NCBI GenBank assembly: GCA_900553295.1
Contig: USCR01000037.1
Coordinates: 1-18,139, forward strand
Direction: 5' to 3'
From: an uncultured Eubacteriales bacterium
GTDB lineage: Bacteria > Bacillota > Clostridia > Christensenellales > Aristaeellaceae
Length of the DNA stretch: 18,139 nt
The position numbers and the translations under genes are program-made. The notes beneath the pieces are model-generated. The model was not told where the DNA came from, ran no database searches, and saw only the letters and a program-made list of their open reading frames with translations. Numbering within the stretch: the stretch's first letter is position 1; each line of letters opens with the position of its first letter. This document shows positions 14,858 through 18,139 of the stretch, piece after piece.

Positions 14858-15193
14858 TCAGTCGATTTCCGCCTGGCACTTCTTGCACACGCGGATCATC
14901 TTGCGCTTCTTGCCACCGTTCTCGGTCTCCACCATGGTGACCTTGTGGCTCACGCGGGCGGCCTTGCCGCACTTGGGGCACACGAGCATCACGTTGCTGG
15001 CGTCGATGGGGGCTTCCTTGTGGATGATCCCACCGGGCTGCATGGCGTTGCGCGCCTTCTGATGCTTGGTGACCATGTTCACGCCTTCCACCACAACCTT
15101 GCCGGTCTTGGGGTAGGCAGCGGTGATCTTGCCCTTCTTGCCCTTGTCCTTGCCGGAGATGACAACGACCTGGTCCTTGGAACGTACATGCAT
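14858..15193 (-). CDS. rplX: 50S ribosomal protein L24 (with CxxC pair motifs)
   Basis: A 111-residue L24, an early assembly protein at the exit of the peptide tunnel. The KOW motif lies at about 5-32 ([17 protein letters not shown]), followed by [12 protein letters not shown] and [10 protein letters not shown]. The C-terminal part has C72-x-x-C75 and C103-x-x-C106, a zinc-ribbon-like arrangement found in a subset of bacterial L24 proteins. GAGGAGG precedes the ATG at 15193; rplN ends 16 bases upstream. Confidence 0.97.
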   Translation of the reverse strand: MHVRSKDQVVVISGKDKGKKGKITAAYPKTGKVVVEGVNMVTKHQKARNAMQPGGIIHKEAPIDASNVMLVCPKCGKAARVSHKVTMVETENGGKKRKMIRVCKKCQAEID

Positions 15194-15209
15194 ATCGTTT
15201 CGCCTCCTC

Positions 15210-15578
15210 TTACAGCACTTCGGGAGCCAGAGAAACGATCTTCATGAAGTCCTTCTCACGCAGCTCACGGGCAACGGGTCCAAAGATACGGGTTCCGCGG
15301 GGCATCTTCTGATCGTTGATGATCACGGCGGCGTTGTCATCAAACTTGATGTAGCTGCCGTCGGGGCGGCGCTTGCTCTTGACCTGACGCACGATCACGG
15401 CCTTGACCACGTCGCCCTTCTTCACCTGGCCGCCGGGGGTGGCGGTCTTTACGCTGGCAACAATCACGTCGCCGATGGAGCCATCGCGACGGAACGAACC
15501 GCCCAGCACGCGGATGCACATGATTTCCTTGGCGCCGGAGTTATCGGCAACCTTAAGTCGCGTTTGCGGCTGAATCAT
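15210..15578 (-). CDS. rplN: 50S ribosomal protein L14
   Basis: A 122-residue L14, a beta-barrel protein at the subunit interface. [27 protein letters not shown], the basic VKRRPDG-like [19 protein letters not shown] and the closing [28 protein letters not shown] are all standard. AAGGAGG precedes the ATG at 15578. Length matches the family exactly. Confidence 0.98.
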   Translation of the reverse strand: MIQPQTRLKVADNSGAKEIMCIRVLGGSFRRDGSIGDVIVASVKTATPGGQVKKGDVVKAVIVRQVKSKRRPDGSYIKFDDNAAVIINDQKMPRGTRIFGPVARELREKDFMKIVSLAPEVL

Positions 15579-15609
15579 ACTGGATTGTCCTCCTTACATG
15601 ACGGTAAGC

Positions 15610-15870
15610 TTACTTGGCCTTCTCGATGATCTCCACCAGACGCCAGCGCTTATCGTGGCTCAGCGGACGGGTCTCCATCACGCGGATGGTGTCGCCGATG
15701 CCGCACTCGTTCTTCTCATCATGCACCTTCAGCTTGCTGGTACGGTTCATGATCTTGCCATACAGGGGATGACGGACGCGGGTCTTGATCTGAATGACGC
15801 AGGTCTTGTCCATTTTGTCGCTGATCACGACGCCGATCCGGGTTTTACGAAGTCCTCTTTCTTCAGACAT
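15610..15870 (-). CDS. rpsQ: 30S ribosomal protein S17
   Basis: An 86-residue OB-fold protein and primary binder of 16S rRNA helix 11. It carries [38 protein letters not shown], and the [31 protein letters not shown] ending, all typical of S17. AAAGGAGG lies about 11 bases before the ATG. It follows rpmC by 29 bases. Confidence 0.97.
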   Translation of the reverse strand: MSEERGLRKTRIGVVISDKMDKTCVIQIKTRVRHPLYGKIMNRTSKLKVHDEKNECGIGDTIRVMETRPLSHDKRWRLVEIIEKAK

Positions 15871-15899
15871 TGAAGCGGCTGCCTCCTTTCAAGTATCTC

Positions 15900-16091
15900 T
15901 TACGCCTGCTCCTTGAGGCGAAGAATGGTCTTGGCCCGTGCGATATCACGCTTCACAGCGGTGATCTGCATGGTGTTTTGCAGCTGACCGGTGGCAAGCT
16001 GAAAACGAAGGTTGAACAGCTCGCTCTTGAGCTCCTTGACCTTGGCCGTAAGCTGCTCGGGATTCATCGCGGAGAATTCATTAGCCTTCAT
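15900..16091 (-). CDS. rpmC: 50S ribosomal protein L29
   Basis: A 63-residue two-helix protein at the tunnel exit, part of the trigger-factor docking site. [18 protein letters not shown] (20-37) is the L29 signature, followed by [17 protein letters not shown]. The ATG at 16091 overlaps the rplP stop as ATGA, so the two are probably translationally coupled. Confidence 0.97.
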   Translation of the reverse strand: MKANEFSAMNPEQLTAKVKELKSELFNLRFQLATGQLQNTMQITAVKRDIARAKTILRLKEQA

Positions 16092-16528
16092 TCTTTGTCA
16101 CCACCCGCTTCAGTGTTCTGCGCTTCGCGCGCAATGATCTTGCTCTTCATGGGCAGCTTGTGGGAGGCCAGACGCAGCGCCTCACGGGCCGTCTCCTCAG
16201 CCACGCCCGCGATTTCAAACAGCACGCGGCCGGGCTTGACCACCGCCACCCAGTACTCGGGATTGCCCTTACCGGAACCCATGCGGGTCTCGGCCGGCTT
16301 CTCGGTTACGGGCTTGTCGGGGAAAATCTTGATCCAGACCTGACCGCCACGCTTGGTGTAACGGGTCAGGGCGATACGAGCCGCCTCAATCTGCTGGCTG
16401 GTCACCCAGCAGGGCTCGGTGGCCTGCAGGCCAAACTCGCCGTAGGCCAGGAAATTGCCGCGATGGGCCGCGCCCTTCATACGGCCGCGGAACACCTTGC
16501 GGTGCTTCACTCTCTTGGGCATCAGCAT
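16088..16528 (-). CDS. rplP: 50S ribosomal protein L16
   Basis: A 146-residue L16, which lies at the A and P sites of the large subunit and helps position tRNA. The start [19 protein letters not shown] matches the family, then [36 protein letters not shown], and the [24 protein letters not shown] segment. The ATG at 16528 follows AAGGAGG, but at a long spacing of about 11 bases, and lies 3 bases after the rpsC stop, so coupling to S3 is likely. Its stop overlaps rpmC. Confidence 0.97.
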   Translation of the reverse strand: MLMPKRVKHRKVFRGRMKGAAHRGNFLAYGEFGLQATEPCWVTSQQIEAARIALTRYTKRGGQVWIKIFPDKPVTEKPAETRMGSGKGNPEYWVAVVKPGRVLFEIAGVAEETAREALRLASHKLPMKSKIIAREAQNTEAGGDKE

Positions 16529-16531
16529 AGG

Positions 16532-17200
16532 TTACTTTACCTCCTTCGCAGCAGGCGCCTTCTTGGCCTTGGGCAGGATCTGGCCCTTGTAGATCCAGAC
16601 CTTCACGCCCAGGCGGCCATAGGTCGTCTTGGCTTCAGCGAAGCCGTAGTCGATGTTGGCACGCAGGGTCTGCAGCGGGATGGAGCCGTCGTGGTAGTGC
16701 TCGGTGCGGGCGATGTCCGCGCCGCCCAGCCGGCCGCTCACGCTGGTCTTGATACCCTTCACGCCCGGCACCTTCATGGCGCGCTGCTGGGCCTGCTTCA
16801 GGGCGCGGCGGAAGCTGATGCGCTTCTCCAGCTGCTGGGCGATGTTCTCGGCCACCAGCTGCGCGTCGCCGTCGGGCTGCTTGATCTCCATCACATTGAT
16901 GTGCGCGGGACGGCCCAAGAAGTTGGTGATCTCCGCCTTCAGGGCCTCGATGCCGGCGCCGCCGCGGCCGATAATCATGCCGGGCTTGCCAGTGAAGATG
17001 TTCACGGTGATCATCTTCGCGCTGCGCTCAATGTCGATCCGGCTGATGCCGGTCGCGTAGAACTTTTCCTTCAGCATTTCGCGGAGCTTGTAATCCTCAA
17101 CGAGGTTGTTCGCGAAATCCTTTTTGCCGGCATACCAGCGGGTGCTCCAGTCGAAGATCACACCGACGCGAGCGCCGTGGGGATTTACTTTCTGACCCAT
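16532..17200 (-). CDS. rpsC: 30S ribosomal protein S3
   Basis: A 222-residue S3 at the mRNA entry channel. It has the N-terminal [16 protein letters not shown] segment, a type II KH domain with the GMIIGRGG loop (74-81), and the C-terminal domain with [36 protein letters not shown] and [14 protein letters not shown]. The C-terminal tail is short and lysine-rich. Length is typical. AGGAGG precedes the ATG at 17200. Confidence 0.97.
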   Translation of the reverse strand: MGQKVNPHGARVGVIFDWSTRWYAGKKDFANNLVEDYKLREMLKEKFYATGISRIDIERSAKMITVNIFTGKPGMIIGRGGAGIEALKAEITNFLGRPAHINVMEIKQPDGDAQLVAENIAQQLEKRISFRRALKQAQQRAMKVPGVKGIKTSVSGRLGGADIARTEHYHDGSIPLQTLRANIDYGFAEAKTTYGRLGVKVWIYKGQILPKAKKAPAAKEVK

Positions 17201-17219
17201 GGAAAAACCTCCTATCGGA

Positions 17220-17603
17220 TTACTTCTGGTCCAGCACCACGCTGATGTGGCTGGTGCGCTTGAGCATGGGGGACGCGCTGCCGCGGCTGCGGGCTACGTA
17301 GCGCTTCAGCGTGGGGCCGGGATTGGCGTACACTTCCGCGACATACAGGTTCTGACGGTTCAGCTCCTGGTTGTTCACGGCGTTGGCGATGGCGCTGTTG
17401 AGCACCTTGGCCACCACGGGCGCGGCCGCCTTGGGGGTGTACTGCAGGATGGCCAGAGCTTCATCCACGTTCTTCCCACGGATCAGGTCGATGACGATCT
17501 TCACCTTACGGGAGGAGATGCGGATATATTTCGCGTGCGCCTGGGGGCGCTTGTCGGCGTTCTGCTTGCGGGCAGCCGCCTTTTCCCGGGAACGGGTTGC
17601 CAT
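17220..17603 (-). CDS. rplV: 50S ribosomal protein L22
   Basis: A 127-residue L22, which lines the peptide exit tunnel with its long beta hairpin. The globular part ([39 protein letters not shown]) and the [10 protein letters not shown] ending are clear. There is an N-terminal basic extension of about 17 residues relative to the Bacillus protein. The hairpin tip reads [16 protein letters not shown] (101-116), where most bacteria have a PRAxGRA core; see findings. AAGGAG precedes the ATG at 17603. Confidence 0.97.
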   Translation of the reverse strand: MATRSREKAAARKQNADKRPQAHAKYIRISSRKVKIVIDLIRGKNVDEALAILQYTPKAAAPVVAKVLNSAIANAVNNQELNRQNLYVAEVYANPGPTLKRYVARSRGSASPMLKRTSHISVVLDQK

Positions 17604-17624
17604 ATCGTATCACTCCTTCCGTAA

Positions 17625-17903
17625 TTACTTGCGCACGGCGGTCTTGTCGCCGGAGTGGCCGCGGAACGTGCGGGTGGGAGCGAACTCGCCCAGCTTGTGA
17701 CCCACCATGTCCTCCGTCACGTAAACCGGCACATGCTTGCGGCCGTCGTGTACAGCGATGGTATGACCGACGAAATCAGGGAAAATGGTGGAGGAGCGGG
17801 ACCAGGTCTTGACCACGGTCTTGTTCCCCGCCTTGTTCATCTCTACAATGCGCTTCATCAGCGCCTTCTCAACGTAAGGTCCCTTCTTAATGGAACGGCT
17901 CAT
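17625..17903 (-). CDS. rpsS: 30S ribosomal protein S19
   Basis: A 92-residue S19 of the small-subunit head. It shows [67 protein letters not shown] segments and the basic C-terminus [10 protein letters not shown]. The rRNA-contacting residues look normal and the length is standard. AAGGAGG precedes the ATG at 17903. Confidence 0.98.
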   Translation of the reverse strand: MSRSIKKGPYVEKALMKRIVEMNKAGNKTVVKTWSRSSTIFPDFVGHTIAVHDGRKHVPVYVTEDMVGHKLGEFAPTRTFRGHSGDKTAVRK

Positions 17904-17936
17904 TCGATGGCTGCCTCCTTCCTATGGGATACGCGC

Positions 17937-18139
17937 TTACTTGCCAGCGCGCTTGACGATCATCTTGTTGGAATACTTCTTGTGCTTCCGGGTCTTCAGG
18001 CCCAACGCGGGCTTGCCCCAGGGAGTCACAGGAGCAGGCATACCAACGGGGCTCTTGCCCTCGCCGCCGCCGTGGGGGTGATCGCAGGGATTCATGACCA
18101 CGCCGCGGACGGTGGGACGGATGCCCATGTGGCGCACAC
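17937..18139 (-). CDS. rplB: 50S ribosomal protein L2 (partial, C-terminal end only)
   Basis: The last 67 codons of L2; the gene runs off the window edge, so the true start is not visible. The fragment contains [22 protein letters not shown], with the conserved DHPHGGGEG loop that reaches the peptidyl transferase centre, then [16 protein letters not shown] and a basic C-terminal tail. It is followed 33 bases later by rpsS, as in the S10 operon. Confidence 0.97.
   Translation of the reverse strand, partial: VRHMGIRPTVRGVVMNPCDHPHGGGEGKSPVGMPAPVTPWGKPALGLKTRKHKKYSNKMIVKRAGK

Noticed and set aside
16160..17245. Long + strand open frame opposite rplP and rpsC (361 codons)
   Set aside because: Shadow of two highly conserved genes; no independent support.

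Overview
The window looks like chromosomal DNA from a GC-rich low-GC-phylum Gram-positive, most likely a Clostridia-type gut or rumen Firmicute. The pointers are zinc-type S14, a KOW-domain gene between map and infA, a YacL-type PIN/TRAM membrane protein, strong AGGAGG ribosome sites and a mix of ATG, GTG and TTG starts. I cannot name a genus from sequence alone.

Layout, by coordinate. (1) 1-1300, + strand: a small cyclophilin-like-fold gene, then a decayed stretch holding the first 70 codons of a MalY/PatB-type PLP lyase, an unrecognised 62-codon frame, and a start-plus-scraps remnant of a LysE-type exporter. A hairpin near 1258-1306 separates this from the converging minus-strand genes. (2) 1376-5138, - strand: a four-gene operon behind a near-consensus sigma-A promoter (5110-5138), in transcription order: orphan PqqD-like protein, ribonuclease Z, GH42 beta-galactosidase, DUF3783 protein. 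(3) 5203-7824, - strand: radA then yacL, behind an extended -10 promoter; disA, which lies between them in Bacillus subtilis, is absent. (4) 7939-18139, - strand: the S10/spc ribosomal protein superoperon in canonical order from rplB (cut by the window edge) through rplO, then secY, adk, map, a KOW-domain gene, infA and rpmJ, ending at a strong intrinsic terminator (7939-7972). The usual rpsM-rpsK-rpoA-rplQ continuation is missing at this spot.

How it works together: region 4 makes ribosome parts plus the translocon channel, adenylate kinase, N-terminal methionine removal and initiation factor 1. Region 3 is DNA recombination/repair and a membrane-anchored PIN-domain protein. Region 2 mixes tRNA 3'-end maturation with galactoside hydrolysis and two poorly characterised small proteins. 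I found no IS element, tRNA, rRNA, CRISPR or phage gene. I did not find a clear new system; the best leads are the orphan PqqD-led operon, the decayed + strand cassette, the truncated superoperon end, and sequence oddities in Adk (zinc knuckle) and L22 (exit-tunnel loop).
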